From contig NZ_JQNI01000002.1 in assembly GCF_000745175.1 (NCBI RefSeq), positions 1,460,001 through 1,524,000 of the forward strand: 64,000 nt of DNA, written 5' to 3'. A program made the position numbers and the translations under genes. The notes beneath the pieces are model-generated. The model saw nothing but the letters and a program-made list of their open reading frames with translations. It had not been told where the DNA came from and made no database searches. This DNA is from Deinococcus sp. YIM 77859 (lineage in GTDB: Bacteria; Deinococcota; Deinococci; Deinococcales; Deinococcaceae). This document shows positions 1-10,829 of this stretch, in pieces. How positions within the stretch are numbered: the stretch's first letter is position 1; each line of letters begins with the position of its first letter.

Positions 1-261
1 GGCGCCCCGGTGTGGTGCGGCGGCATGCTGGAAAGCGGCGTGGGCCGCGCCCACAACATCCATCTCTCGACACTGCCGGGGTTTACCCTACCCGGCGATA
101 CCAGCAGTGCCAGCCGCTACTGGGAGACGGACGTGGTCAACGAGCCGCTGGAGGCGACGGACGGCGTCATGCCGGTGCCCCCAGGGCCGGGCATTGGGGT
201 CACGCTCAACCGGGACTTTGTGGGGCGGAGAGCAGAGTTGCAAGAGGAGTACCGGGCTTGA
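1..261 (+). CDS. N-acylamino acid racemase / o-succinylbenzoate synthase family, C-terminal part
   Basis: Frame 1 is open from the window edge to a TGA at 259-261, so the gene starts outside. The 86 visible residues include [16 protein letters not shown] and the [11 protein letters not shown] segment, typical of the C-terminal barrel end of the enolase-superfamily N-acylamino acid racemase/MenC group, closest in my recollection to the Deinococcus racemase. The family racemises N-acylated (often N-succinyl) amino acids; some members make o-succinylbenzoate for menaquinone. The gene overlaps the next one, a GNAT acyltransferase, by four bases. That pairing favours the N-succinylamino acid racemase role over menaquinone synthesis. 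Active-site lysines are outside the window. Confidence 0.85.
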   Translation, partial: GAPVWCGGMLESGVGRAHNIHLSTLPGFTLPGDTSSASRYWETDVVNEPLEATDGVMPVPPGPGIGVTLNRDFVGRRAELQEEYRA

Positions 262-1049
262 ACGAGCAAGACCGCCGGTCCTTTGTGATCCGGGACGTCA
301 CGGACCCCTGGGCGATGCGCGCGCTGGAGGACGTACAGGTGCAGGCCTGGGGCTACAGTGACCGGGAAGTCCTGCCGGCCACCATGTTCCGCATCGGGGC
401 CCATACCGGCGCGGTGGTGTTGGCGGCCTATCCCCTGGACGACCCGCAACGTCCCTTTGGTCTGGCCTACGGCTTCCCGGCCCTGCGGGGAGGACAGCTC
501 TGGCATCACTCGCACCTGCTGGCGGTGCATCCCGACTGGCGCGGGTGTGGAGCGGCGGTGGCGCTCAAGCTCGCGCAGCGGGCGCGGGCCCTCGCGCAGG
601 GCCTGACGCGCATGACCTGGACCTTTGACCCCCTCGTCGCGCGCAATGCCCGACTCAACCTGGGCAAGCTGGGAGCGCGGGCGGTGAGTTACCACCCCGA
701 GTGGTATGCCCTGGGCCCGTCGCGCGAGAGGGCCTTTCCTGCTGACCGCCTGATGATCGAGTGGGACTTGACGCGGCCCCACGCCGAGCGCCCCGCCCCG
801 CCGCCACAGGGGGAGCGGGTGCTGGAAGCGGCGGGCACCGCGCCCGGCCCGGTCACCCTCGCCCAGGAAGCCCCCAAGCTGCTGGCGGAGGTACCCACCC
901 AGGCCGAGCAGCTCTCAGAGGAGGACCGGCTGAAGTGGCGCTATGCCCTGCGAGAGGCGCTGGGCACGTACCTGGGCCGCGGCTACGCCGTCACCGACTT
1001 CGCACGGGAGGGCGACCGGGCCTTTTACGTGCTGACCCGGTCCCCATGA
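258..1049 (+). CDS. GNAT-family N-acyltransferase, candidate N-succinyltransferase
   Basis: 263 aa if it starts at the TTG at 258, which overlaps the racemase stop codon (TTGA); a GTG at 285 is the alternative. The acyl-CoA binding loop of the GNAT fold is visible as [15 protein letters not shown]. In Geobacillus an equivalent racemase-GNAT pair acts with an M20 desuccinylase to turn D-amino acids into L-amino acids through N-succinyl intermediates (known for that family). By coupling and domain content the same job is likely here, but this is inference. The C-terminal ~90 residues are rich in Ala/Pro/Glu and not part of the core fold. Confidence 0.8.
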   Translation: MNEQDRRSFVIRDVTDPWAMRALEDVQVQAWGYSDREVLPATMFRIGAHTGAVVLAAYPLDDPQRPFGLAYGFPALRGGQLWHHSHLLAVHPDWRGCGAAVALKLAQRARALAQGLTRMTWTFDPLVARNARLNLGKLGARAVSYHPEWYALGPSRERAFPADRLMIEWDLTRPHAERPAPPPQGERVLEAAGTAPGPVTLAQEAPKLLAEVPTQAEQLSEEDRLKWRYALREALGTYLGRGYAVTDFAREGDRAFYVLTRSP

Positions 1050-1082
1050 GGGGGTCTTGCATCCTCGCTGGACGGCACCTGC

Positions 1083-1109
1083 CCAAAACGAGCATCCCAG
1101 TGGGGATGC
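1083..1109 (-). terminator. Hairpin after the DUF4384 gene
   Basis: Inverted repeat GCATCCC / GGGATGC with a 4-base loop. Read on the minus strand it is followed by TCGTTTTG, a weak T tract. It lies 23 bases beyond the stop of the minus-strand gene ending at 1132. Confidence 0.5.
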
Positions 1110-1131
1110 CCGCTTGGTAGACCACGAAGGC

Positions 1132-1741
<610 letters not shown>

Positions 1742-1888
1742 GAAGCACCGGCAAGCCAGAAGCGTCTAGGCACGGACAAACCGGCGTCACTGCTGGCTTC
1801 AGCCTAGGCCCGCCCGTCTGACGCCGGGTGAAGCGCAGCTGACGGAACGTGAGCGGGAGCAGGATGAACCCTCATACGGGCAGCAACA

Positions 1889-1923
1889 AGCGGAGGCGGA
1901 ACCTTTCCCGTTCCGCCTCCGCT
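1889..1923 (-). terminator. Strong hairpin after tRNA-Gln
   Basis: Perfect 14-bp inverted repeat (AGCGGAGGCGGAAC and its complement) with a 7-base loop, nine bases past the 3' end of tRNA-Gln on the minus strand. On that strand it is followed by TTGTTGCTG, so the T tract is poor, but the stem is very stable and the position fits tRNA termination. Confidence 0.65.
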
Positions 1924-1932
1924 GACGCTGTA

Positions 1933-2007
<75 letters not shown>

Positions 2008-2049
2008 TGGCGCAGGCCTGCGAAGTATAGCCGCGTGCCGCAGGAAGGG

Positions 2050-4680
<2,631 letters not shown>

Positions 4681-4687
4681 GCCCCCC

Positions 4688-4693
4688 AGTGTA
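4688..4693 (-). promoter_or_regulatory. -10 box, leaderless promoter of the DEAH helicase
   Basis: TACACT on the minus strand, seven bases before the GTG at 4680; no ribosome-binding site is needed or seen. Confidence 0.55.
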
Positions 4694-4813
4694 GAGCGGT
4701 GCGGGCGGGGAAGGGGCAGCACGCTCTACATTGGGAGCAGGGACCGGAGATCAGGCGGGCTGAACCTGGGGCGTTTCGAGCGCCTCGCACGCTGGAGTTG
4801 GCCTTCTTCCTGC

Positions 4814-5818
4814 CTACATCACGCTGTCACTGTCCCGCAGCAGGACGAGCGCCTGAAAAGCGGCGGGCAACCATTCTTCCTGCGGGTGCATCGCCTGGGG
4901 CGGACAGGAGCGGACGCAGGCCAGGCAACTCGTGCAGGCCGAGAGGTTCAGGAGGAGCCTCACGCCGCCTTCCGGCTTGCGTTCACGGGTGATCGCTTCG
5001 GTGGGGCACACGTTCGAGCAGACGGGACAGTCGATGCAGCTGTCGTCCACCAGAGGGGCAGGCCAGTGAACCCCCGCCTCCGGGGGCGGCGCGGGCGTGA
5101 GGGTGCGGACCCGCCAGCGCCATTCCTCGGGCACGCGCTTCTCGGGATCACTCCAGTCCACAAAGGGCAGGGGCCGCTCGGGCAGGGCTTGGGCGACCTG
5201 CTGCCGCCCTGCCCGCAGAAGCTGGGCGAAGGCCCCGCGGCGCGAGACGCGCCCTGCTTGCTGGCGGTCTTCCGGCGTGGCAGGACGCACGTTGACCTGG
5301 GCGGGCTGCCCCGTGGCGGCCCGAAGCTCCTGCGCCTCCTCCACCACGCGCCGCACCCGCTCGGGCACATCGGGCGCCCCCACCGAACACCCCGCACACT
5401 CCCCGTGCAGCAGGGTAAGGGGGATGCCCCATGCCCCCGCTGCGGACACCAGGGCAGGTGTGACCCGGCCCAGACAGGGAAGGGTTGGACCCCCCGCGCC
5501 GCTTTGCGAGCAGGCGAGGCTGGCCGCGCCTTCCCCGCTCTGCCCCGCGTCGCGCACGCTCTGCAGGGAGGCGGTGAGGTCGTACTCCAGCGCGCCGGAG
5601 GGGCAGACCTGCACACACAGACCGCAGCCCGTGCAGGCCTGGGGATCGATCTCGACGCTCTGTCCCAGGGGACCGAGGGTGATCGCCTGATGCGGACAGG
5701 TGGCGTGGCAGGCGTCACAGCCCCCCACCGCCTGCCGTTCAAGCAGGCAACGCGGCGCCGTGTAGCGCGGCACAGGATTCCCGTACTCGCCCAGCCGCTC
5801 CAGCACCCCTCTCAGCAT
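4814..5818 (-). CDS. 4Fe-4S dicluster ferredoxin-like protein
   Basis: 334 aa, ATG at 5818. It carries two pairs of 4Fe-4S binding motifs, one near the N-terminus (CDACHATCP and CTGCGLCVQVCP) and one near the C-terminus (CIDCPVCSNVCP and CTSCLACVRSCP). The middle has further cysteines (GECAGCSVG). This suggests an electron-transfer protein with up to four clusters, in the cytoplasm or as a peripheral subunit. No partner oxidoreductase subunit is adjacent; the next gene downstream is the helicase on the same strand after a ~130-base gap. Partner and substrate cannot be told from sequence. Confidence 0.8.
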   Translation of the reverse strand: MLRGVLERLGEYGNPVPRYTAPRCLLERQAVGGCDACHATCPHQAITLGPLGQSVEIDPQACTGCGLCVQVCPSGALEYDLTASLQSVRDAGQSGEGAASLACSQSGAGGPTLPCLGRVTPALVSAAGAWGIPLTLLHGECAGCSVGAPDVPERVRRVVEEAQELRAATGQPAQVNVRPATPEDRQQAGRVSRRGAFAQLLRAGRQQVAQALPERPLPFVDWSDPEKRVPEEWRWRVRTLTPAPPPEAGVHWPAPLVDDSCIDCPVCSNVCPTEAITRERKPEGGVRLLLNLSACTSCLACVRSCPPQAMHPQEEWLPAAFQALVLLRDSDSVM

Positions 5819-5824
5819 GGGCGG

Positions 5825-5830
5825 AGTCTA
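5825..5830 (-). promoter_or_regulatory. -10 box, leaderless promoter of the ferredoxin-like gene
   Basis: TAGACT on the minus strand, six bases before the ATG at 5818. Confidence 0.6.
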
Positions 5831-6799
5831 GCGGGCGGGCGGGGAGACAAGTGGAAGCTCGAACAGGCTCTCGTCCAGCAGGGCATCTACTCCCCGCACC
5901 ACCTCTTTCGGATGCGTCCAGTGCAGCTGATGACCGCCGTCCGGCAAAAGACGCAGCTCGGCCTGCGGAAGGGCCGCCGCCAGGGGAACGGCATGGACCT
6001 GGACCGGGGCCAGGCGGTCATGCACACCTGCCAGGATGACGGCGGGCACCCTGAGCCCGGAGTAGGCGGGCACCAGCCGAGCGAGTTCCCGGGGAAGCGT
6101 ACGGTTCTCCCAGGCCAGGGCGTGCACCTGCGCACGGCGGCGCGAAAAGGCCAGCATCATCGCGTGCCAGGCGGGGGGAACGGGCTGGGGATAGAAGGCG
6201 CGGGCACCTTCGATCCGTGCGACCAGGCGGCCCAGCGGCAGCAGCAGCACCCGCGTGAGCAGCGTTTCCAGCACCGGCACCAGCGGCACGTAGGCGAGTG
6301 GCCGGGTCAGGCCCGGAGCAGGAAACGCGGTGGGTGCAATCAGGACCAGCGCCCGCACGCGCTCCGGATGCGCGGCCGCAAAGGCGAGCGCGACCGCCGC
6401 CCCGTAGGAATGGCCCAGCAGTGTGACGGGTTCCCCACTGGCCAGCGCGTCCAAGACCTGCCGTAGCCGCCGCACATTCACCTCCACGGTCACGGGCGAA
6501 CCAGCGGGAGCGGGGGTGTGGCCGTGGCCGGGCCGGTCGGGCGCGATCAGGCGTGTGTGCCCGCTGAGGTGAGCCCACAGGGGCGAGATGGGCCAGTCCA
6601 GAGCTACCCCGTCGCTGCCGTGGATCAGCACCAGGGGAGGCCCACCGGGGGAGCCCCCCTCGATCACGTGCGTGGGGCCATCCGGGAGGCGCAGGATTCG
6701 TCCGTGCGGCGGGTAGCGGCCCTCGTTCTGCCGAGTACGCACGTGGGTGAGCAGCGCTCCCAGGCCAACCGCGGCGGCCAGCAGCAGCCGCTGGCGCAT
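5828..6799 (-). CDS. Alpha/beta hydrolase
   Basis: 323 aa from the ATG at 6799. N-terminal hydrophobic stretch MRQRLLLAAAVGLGALL may be a membrane anchor or signal peptide. Hydrolase hallmarks: oxyanion loop LVLIHGSDG, nucleophile elbow GHSYGAAVA (Ser), acid in AGVHDRLAP, and His in DGGHQLHW. The fold is a generic lipase/esterase-like hydrolase and the substrate is unknown. It follows the DUF454 gene on the same strand (ATG nine bases beyond an overlapping stop region), so the two are likely co-transcribed. Confidence 0.85.
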   Translation of the reverse strand: MRQRLLLAAAVGLGALLTHVRTRQNEGRYPPHGRILRLPDGPTHVIEGGSPGGPPLVLIHGSDGVALDWPISPLWAHLSGHTRLIAPDRPGHGHTPAPAGSPVTVEVNVRRLRQVLDALASGEPVTLLGHSYGAAVALAFAAAHPERVRALVLIAPTAFPAPGLTRPLAYVPLVPVLETLLTRVLLLPLGRLVARIEGARAFYPQPVPPAWHAMMLAFSRRRAQVHALAWENRTLPRELARLVPAYSGLRVPAVILAGVHDRLAPVQVHAVPLAAALPQAELRLLPDGGHQLHWTHPKEVVRGVDALLDESLFELPLVSPPAR

Positions 6800-6807
6800 C
6801 GTCAGGA

Positions 6808-7194
6808 TCACGGGCGGCGGGTGGGGACCCGCAGGGTGATGAAGAGGATGCCCGCGAGGCCCACCAGGCTCCAGGCAAGCTGGCCAAACAGGACGGGAAT
6901 GCGCGGCAGGCTCACGGCAACCGCCAGCGCGATGCAGGTGCAGGCGATCCACTTGGCCCGCAGCGGCATGCCGCGCCCCTCACGGTAGTCGCGCACGAGC
7001 TGGCCCACCACCGGGCGCGACAGCAGCCACGCTTCCCACTTCGGGTTCCCCCGCGCAAAAGCACCGGCGGCCAACACGAACCAGACGGTACCGGGCAGAC
7101 CAGGCAGGATCAGCCCCAGAACGCCCAGGCCGGTCAGCACAAACCCCAACGCCACCCACAGGGGCCGGACAACGGGAGGAGACGACTCTTGCAT
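6808..7194 (-). CDS. DUF454 (YbaN-like) inner membrane protein
   Basis: 128 aa. Segments LWVALGFVLTGLGVLGLILPGLPGT and the following FVLAAGAFARGNPKWEAWLL match the YbaN/DUF454 pattern (PLLPTTPF-like loop, then WL near a cationic stretch). Two to three membrane helices, the last near IACTCIALAVAV and LAGILFI. Family function is unknown. Start at the ATG at 7194 is supported by TACCCT six bases upstream. It is the first gene of a pair with the hydrolase. Confidence 0.88.
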   Translation of the reverse strand: MQESSPPVVRPLWVALGFVLTGLGVLGLILPGLPGTVWFVLAAGAFARGNPKWEAWLLSRPVVGQLVRDYREGRGMPLRAKWIACTCIALAVAVSLPRIPVLFGQLAWSLVGLAGILFITLRVPTRRP

Positions 7195-7200
7195 CTGCCC

Positions 7201-7206
7201 AGGGTA
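7201..7206 (-). promoter_or_regulatory. -10 box, leaderless promoter of the DUF454 gene
   Basis: TACCCT on the minus strand, six bases before the ATG at 7194. Confidence 0.6.
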
Positions 7207-7209
7207 GCC

Positions 7210-8322
7210 TCAGGACAGCGAAAAAGGAGCATGCGTCACCGCGTCGTGGATACGGCCGGTGTGCCCGCTCAGAAAACCGCCGTCGTACCCGCGCCGCCAG
7301 GCCATCAGTTCCGCGAGGATGCTCAAGGCCACCTCCTCGGGGGCCTCTGCACCCAGGCGCAGGCCGATCGGCGAGCGCAGGCGCGCAAGCTGCTCCGGCG
7401 TCAAGGTGACGCCCTCCTCCGCCAGGGCACGCAGCAGGTCCTCGGCGCGGGAACGGGGACCAAGCACACCCACGTAATCCGCCCCCGACCGCAGGGCATG
7501 CGCGAGGCAGACGCGGTCGCGGTCGAGGTGGTGGTTCATCACGATCAGGTGGGCCCGCTCTCCCGGCGTGAAGCGGTGCAGGTCCTCGGGGGCGAGGTTA
7601 TGCAGCGTCGCGCCGGGGAAACGAGCGGACGTGAGGTAGGCGGGCCGGGGGTCAATCACGTGCACGTTGTACCCCAGGGCGTACGCCTGCGCCGCAAGAG
7701 GGACCGCGTCGTGCCCCGCGCCATACAGCACGAGCTGCGGCGGGGGGACATTGACATCGACAAAGACCGGCGTGCCGTCCGGCGCGGCGAGGGTGGCCGC
7801 GCGCGGCTCGCGCAGCCCCAGCCGGGACCGAGCCGCCTCCACGGCAAAGGCGTGGAGCGCCGGGTCCGGTAGCTGCCCCGTCACCCCACCGGCGGGCGTG
7901 ACGAACAGGCGCCCTCCGCCATCCAGCGGGACAGCCAGCGCGGCGGCCTGCTCCCTGTCCAGTGCAGCGAGCCACGCCGCAGTGACCGGATCGGTCGCGT
8001 CCACCCGCTCTACCCACACGTCCACGCTGCCCCCACACCCGATCCCCAGACCCCAGGTCGCGTCCTCGGAAAGGTCGTAGTGGGTCAACACCGGGCGACC
8101 CGTGCGAATCACCTCCAGGGCGACCTCCACCACCTCAGCTTCCAGACAGCCCCCCGACAGCATGCACACCTGCGCCCCGTCCTCCAGCACCAGCATTCGG
8201 GTGCCCTCGCGGCGATAGGCGCTGCCCCGCACGCCGACCACGCTGGCGACGGCCGCACGCTGTCCGCGGGCCAGGGCGGCGTTGAGCGCCCCCAACAGGG
8301 CGCGAGTCTCGGCGGCGTTCAC
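7210..8322 (-). CDS. XdhC/CoxI family protein
   Basis: 370 aa from the GTG at 8322. The N-terminal XdhC domain has SVVGVRGSAYRREGTRMLV and the LSGGCLEAEV loop; the C-terminal Rossmann part has LVLYGAGHDAVPLA and ends with a PIGLRLGAEAPEEVALSILAEL motif. Family members deliver or sulfurate the molybdenum cofactor for xanthine and CO dehydrogenases. No molybdenum hydroxylase gene is adjacent, so the client enzyme must be elsewhere. moaC occurs in this window (59.5 kb) but is far away. In-frame coding continues upstream of 8322 but lacks any family similarity and overlaps the 134-aa gene on the other strand. Confidence 0.88.
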   Translation of the reverse strand: MNAAETRALLGALNAALARGQRAAVASVVGVRGSAYRREGTRMLVLEDGAQVCMLSGGCLEAEVVEVALEVIRTGRPVLTHYDLSEDATWGLGIGCGGSVDVWVERVDATDPVTAAWLAALDREQAAALAVPLDGGGRLFVTPAGGVTGQLPDPALHAFAVEAARSRLGLREPRAATLAAPDGTPVFVDVNVPPPQLVLYGAGHDAVPLAAQAYALGYNVHVIDPRPAYLTSARFPGATLHNLAPEDLHRFTPGERAHLIVMNHHLDRDRVCLAHALRSGADYVGVLGPRSRAEDLLRALAEEGVTLTPEQLARLRSPIGLRLGAEAPEEVALSILAELMAWRRGYDGGFLSGHTGRIHDAVTHAPFSLS

Positions 8323-8430
8323 GTTGCTTTTAGTCTGCCGCGCCCAAGCATGGGGGGCAAGCCTTGTGCCCTCCGTCTCCCTTAAAGCCCCCCTCACCCG
8401 CCCCACGCACCCCGGCGCGAGAATCACTTC

Positions 8431-8835
8431 ATGCTGGATGACATCCTGAACCGCGTGCGGCGCGGGGCCGAGCGGGTTCAGCGCCGGGGCGAGGAGGTGG
8501 CGCAGACCGCACGGCTGCGCGTGGAGGTGTTTCAGCTCACCCGGGAACTCGACACCCTCTATGCCCGGCTGGGCCGCTCCTACCACGCGGGCGCTGATCC
8601 CGAGGTGCTGGGCGGCCTCCGCGAAGAGATCCGCCGGGTCGACGAGGAAATCCAGGCTCGTGAGCGCCTGATAGAGGAGCTCTCCTCCGCCCGGACAGAG
8701 GAAACCGAACGGGCTCGGGACAGCGCCGCCCTCCCTGCGGCGGATCCGCCCCGAACGGTTCCCCTCTCCCCCACTTCTGAACCGAACACGCCTGCGGCTG
8801 TTCCCCCGCCACACGAAGACTCCCGCGAGCTGTAG
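8431..8835 (+). CDS. Hypothetical coiled-coil protein
   Basis: 134 aa. Residues 1-90 are highly charged and heptad-like (RGAERVQRRGEEVAQTARL, then LREEIRRVDEEIQARERLIEEL), predicting a coiled coil; the C-terminal 45 residues are Pro/Thr/Ser-rich and probably disordered. I do not recognise a named family, though similar short proteins exist in Deinococcus to my recollection. It is divergent from xdhC and convergent with the ABC permease gene. GC3-rich codon use matches its neighbours, which supports it being real. Confidence 0.65.
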   Translation: MLDDILNRVRRGAERVQRRGEEVAQTARLRVEVFQLTRELDTLYARLGRSYHAGADPEVLGGLREEIRRVDEEIQARERLIEELSSARTEETERARDSAALPAADPPRTVPLSPTSEPNTPAAVPPPHEDSREL

Positions 8836-8860
8836 AGGCCCGCGCCGCCTTTCCCCGACC

Positions 8861-9733
8861 TTATAGGTCGCGGCGGCTGAATTGCCACATCGCCACCAGC
8901 ACCGCCAGCAGCGCATAGGCAGCGGCCCAGAGGACCAGCCCCGGCGCTACGGGCCCGCTGCCCCAAAAGGGGTTCGCCTCGCGCGTCATCTCACCGAACT
9001 GCCGCACGATCTCCGGTTGCAGGTAATAACTCGCGCCCAACCATAGGGCGTTGGTGGGCATCAGTGTGTTGGCGACCTTGGCCAGGGTGCTCAGGGTGGG
9101 CGTAGCGGCGATGCTGCCCAAAGCCCCTAGGATGCCGCCTGCAAATCCCACGCTGTACAGCACGAACACGCCAATGCCGTTGGCCAGCGTGGTGAGGAGG
9201 GTGCTGCCCAGCACGGTGAGGGCCGTGACCAGCGTGATCGCCAGCAGAATCAGGGCCAGGGCGGGTACGGGCGCAGGGGGTAGAAAGCCCGTGATCGCCC
9301 AGACGCCTGCGAGCAGCGCCGCACCCACCAGCGCCACGTAGCAGACGTTCACAGCCGTGAACCCCAACCAGCGCCCCAGCACGAGCTGCGCGCGGCTGAT
9401 GGGGCGGGCCACCACAGACTGCATCACACCGCTCTCGACGTCACCGCTGATCGCCCCCACGCTGGACAGCACCGCCATCAGCACGCCCAGGAAATAGACC
9501 AGGTACATGCCGAACATCGCCGCGTACATCACAGGGAGGTTGGCCACGCCCGTTCGGCTGCGCTCGTCCAGACCGGCGTCCAGTGCCCGCTGGTCGAGGC
9601 TGAGTTCCAGGCGATACACGCCGTACAGGTAAAACCCCAAAAACGCCGCGGTCAGCAGCAGCAGCACGAGCACCAGCCGCTTGCGCACCGCCTCACGCAG
9701 GGAGAGTTCCGCCAGCAACAGGACGTTACGCAC
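8861..9733 (-). CDS. ABC-2 type transporter permease
   Basis: 290 aa, GTG start at 9733 overlapping the end of the ATPase gene by eight bases. Six hydrophobic segments are apparent: around residues 23-40, 70-95, 115-140, 150-185, 195-220 and 260-285. This is the NosY/ABC-2 permease subunit pattern, with a soluble loop after helix 1. It forms an exporter with the adjacent ATPase; the substrate is unknown. Confidence 0.87.
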   Translation of the reverse strand: MRNVLLLAELSLREAVRKRLVLVLLLLTAAFLGFYLYGVYRLELSLDQRALDAGLDERSRTGVANLPVMYAAMFGMYLVYFLGVLMAVLSSVGAISGDVESGVMQSVVARPISRAQLVLGRWLGFTAVNVCYVALVGAALLAGVWAITGFLPPAPVPALALILLAITLVTALTVLGSTLLTTLANGIGVFVLYSVGFAGGILGALGSIAATPTLSTLAKVANTLMPTNALWLGASYYLQPEIVRQFGEMTREANPFWGSGPVAPGLVLWAAAYALLAVLVAMWQFSRRDL

Positions 9734-10679
9734 GAGCGGCCTCCTGGGGCCGTGGGGCTTCGGGCGTCTCCTCGATCAGCTCCAGAAACAGCGTTTCGAG
9801 GTCCGGGCGGCGCGGGATGAGGGCATAGAGCCGAACCCCGTGCGCGTGCACAGCGGCGGCCAGGGCAGGAAGGTCGTCCTCGTTGGCCAGCCATAGGGTC
9901 GCCTCAGCGCGTCCGGGGCGGTTCGTTTCGGTGTGGCGCAGCTCTCCGAGGCGGGCCAGGGTGGCGAGGAGGTCGGGAGGCAGCCGGTCTACCCGCAGCT
10001 CCACCGGCAGCGCGCCGCCCATCAGGTCCCGGAGGCTCCCCTGCGTGAGCACCCGTCCTGCCTTCACGAAAGCCACCCGGTCACAGACCTGTTCCACCTC
10101 CGAGAGCAGGTGGGAATTGAGAAAGACGGCCACGCCCTCCCCGCGCAGCCGCTCGATGATTCCCCGCACCTCCACGCGCCCGATGGGGTCGAGCGCACTG
10201 GTCGGCTCATCCAGAAACACCAGGCGGGGACGCGCCAGCAGAGCTCCGGCCAGCCCGATGCGCTGCAGCATCCCCTTCGAGTAGCCGCCCAGCGTCTCCC
10301 CCCCCCGCCCGCCGAGACCCACCAGGTCCAGCACCTCGGGAACTCGCGTTCGCAGCTCCTGCGCCGCAAGGCCTGCCAGGCGCCCGTGAAACCGCAGGAA
10401 CTCTTCGCCCGTCATCCAGGTCTGGAAGCGGAACTGCTCGGGCAAAAAGCCCAGGCGAGCGCGCACGGCGGGATCCTGCGGTGAGCCGCCGAGCACCCGC
10501 AGCGCGCCGCTGCTGGGATGCACCAGGCCCAGCAGCATCTTGACGGTGGTACTCTTGCCTGCTCCGTTTGGCCCCAGAAACCCGAACACCTCTCCCTCCT
10601 CGACCCGGAGGGTGAGGCCATCAACGACCGCTCGTCCCCGGTAGACCTTGCGTACGTCCTGCGTCTCGATGGCTGCCAC
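9726..10679 (-). CDS. ABC transporter ATP-binding protein
   Basis: 317 aa. Walker A GPNGAGKST near residue 38, signature GGYSKGMLQR (variant of LSGGQ, as in ABC-2/CcmA-like exporters), Walker B LVFLDEPTSALDP, H-loop NSHLLSEVE. A C-terminal extension of ~90 residues follows the nucleotide-binding domain, as in drug/gliding-type exporters. GTG start at 10679 preceded by TATGCT at six bases. Forms a two-gene operon with the downstream permease. Substrate unknown. Confidence 0.92.
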   Translation of the reverse strand: MAAIETQDVRKVYRGRAVVDGLTLRVEEGEVFGFLGPNGAGKSTTVKMLLGLVHPSSGALRVLGGSPQDPAVRARLGFLPEQFRFQTWMTGEEFLRFHGRLAGLAAQELRTRVPEVLDLVGLGGRGGETLGGYSKGMLQRIGLAGALLARPRLVFLDEPTSALDPIGRVEVRGIIERLRGEGVAVFLNSHLLSEVEQVCDRVAFVKAGRVLTQGSLRDLMGGALPVELRVDRLPPDLLATLARLGELRHTETNRPGRAEATLWLANEDDLPALAAAVHAHGVRLYALIPRRPDLETLFLELIEETPEAPRPQEAARA

Positions 10680-10685
10680 CCGGTC

Positions 10686-10691
10686 AGCATA
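10686..10691 (-). promoter_or_regulatory. -10 box, leaderless promoter of the ABC operon
   Basis: TATGCT on the minus strand, six bases before the GTG at 10679. Confidence 0.6.
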
Positions 10692-10829
10692 GAGGGCCCG
10701 GTCGCGGCGGACATGCTTCTAAAGATGGAGCCTCTCGTGCACCCGGGCCGAAGAGACCAGCGCAACTCCCCCCGAAACGTCAAGGCGGGGTGATAGTTCG
10801 GCAAGGGTCCGTTGAACAAAATACTCTAC

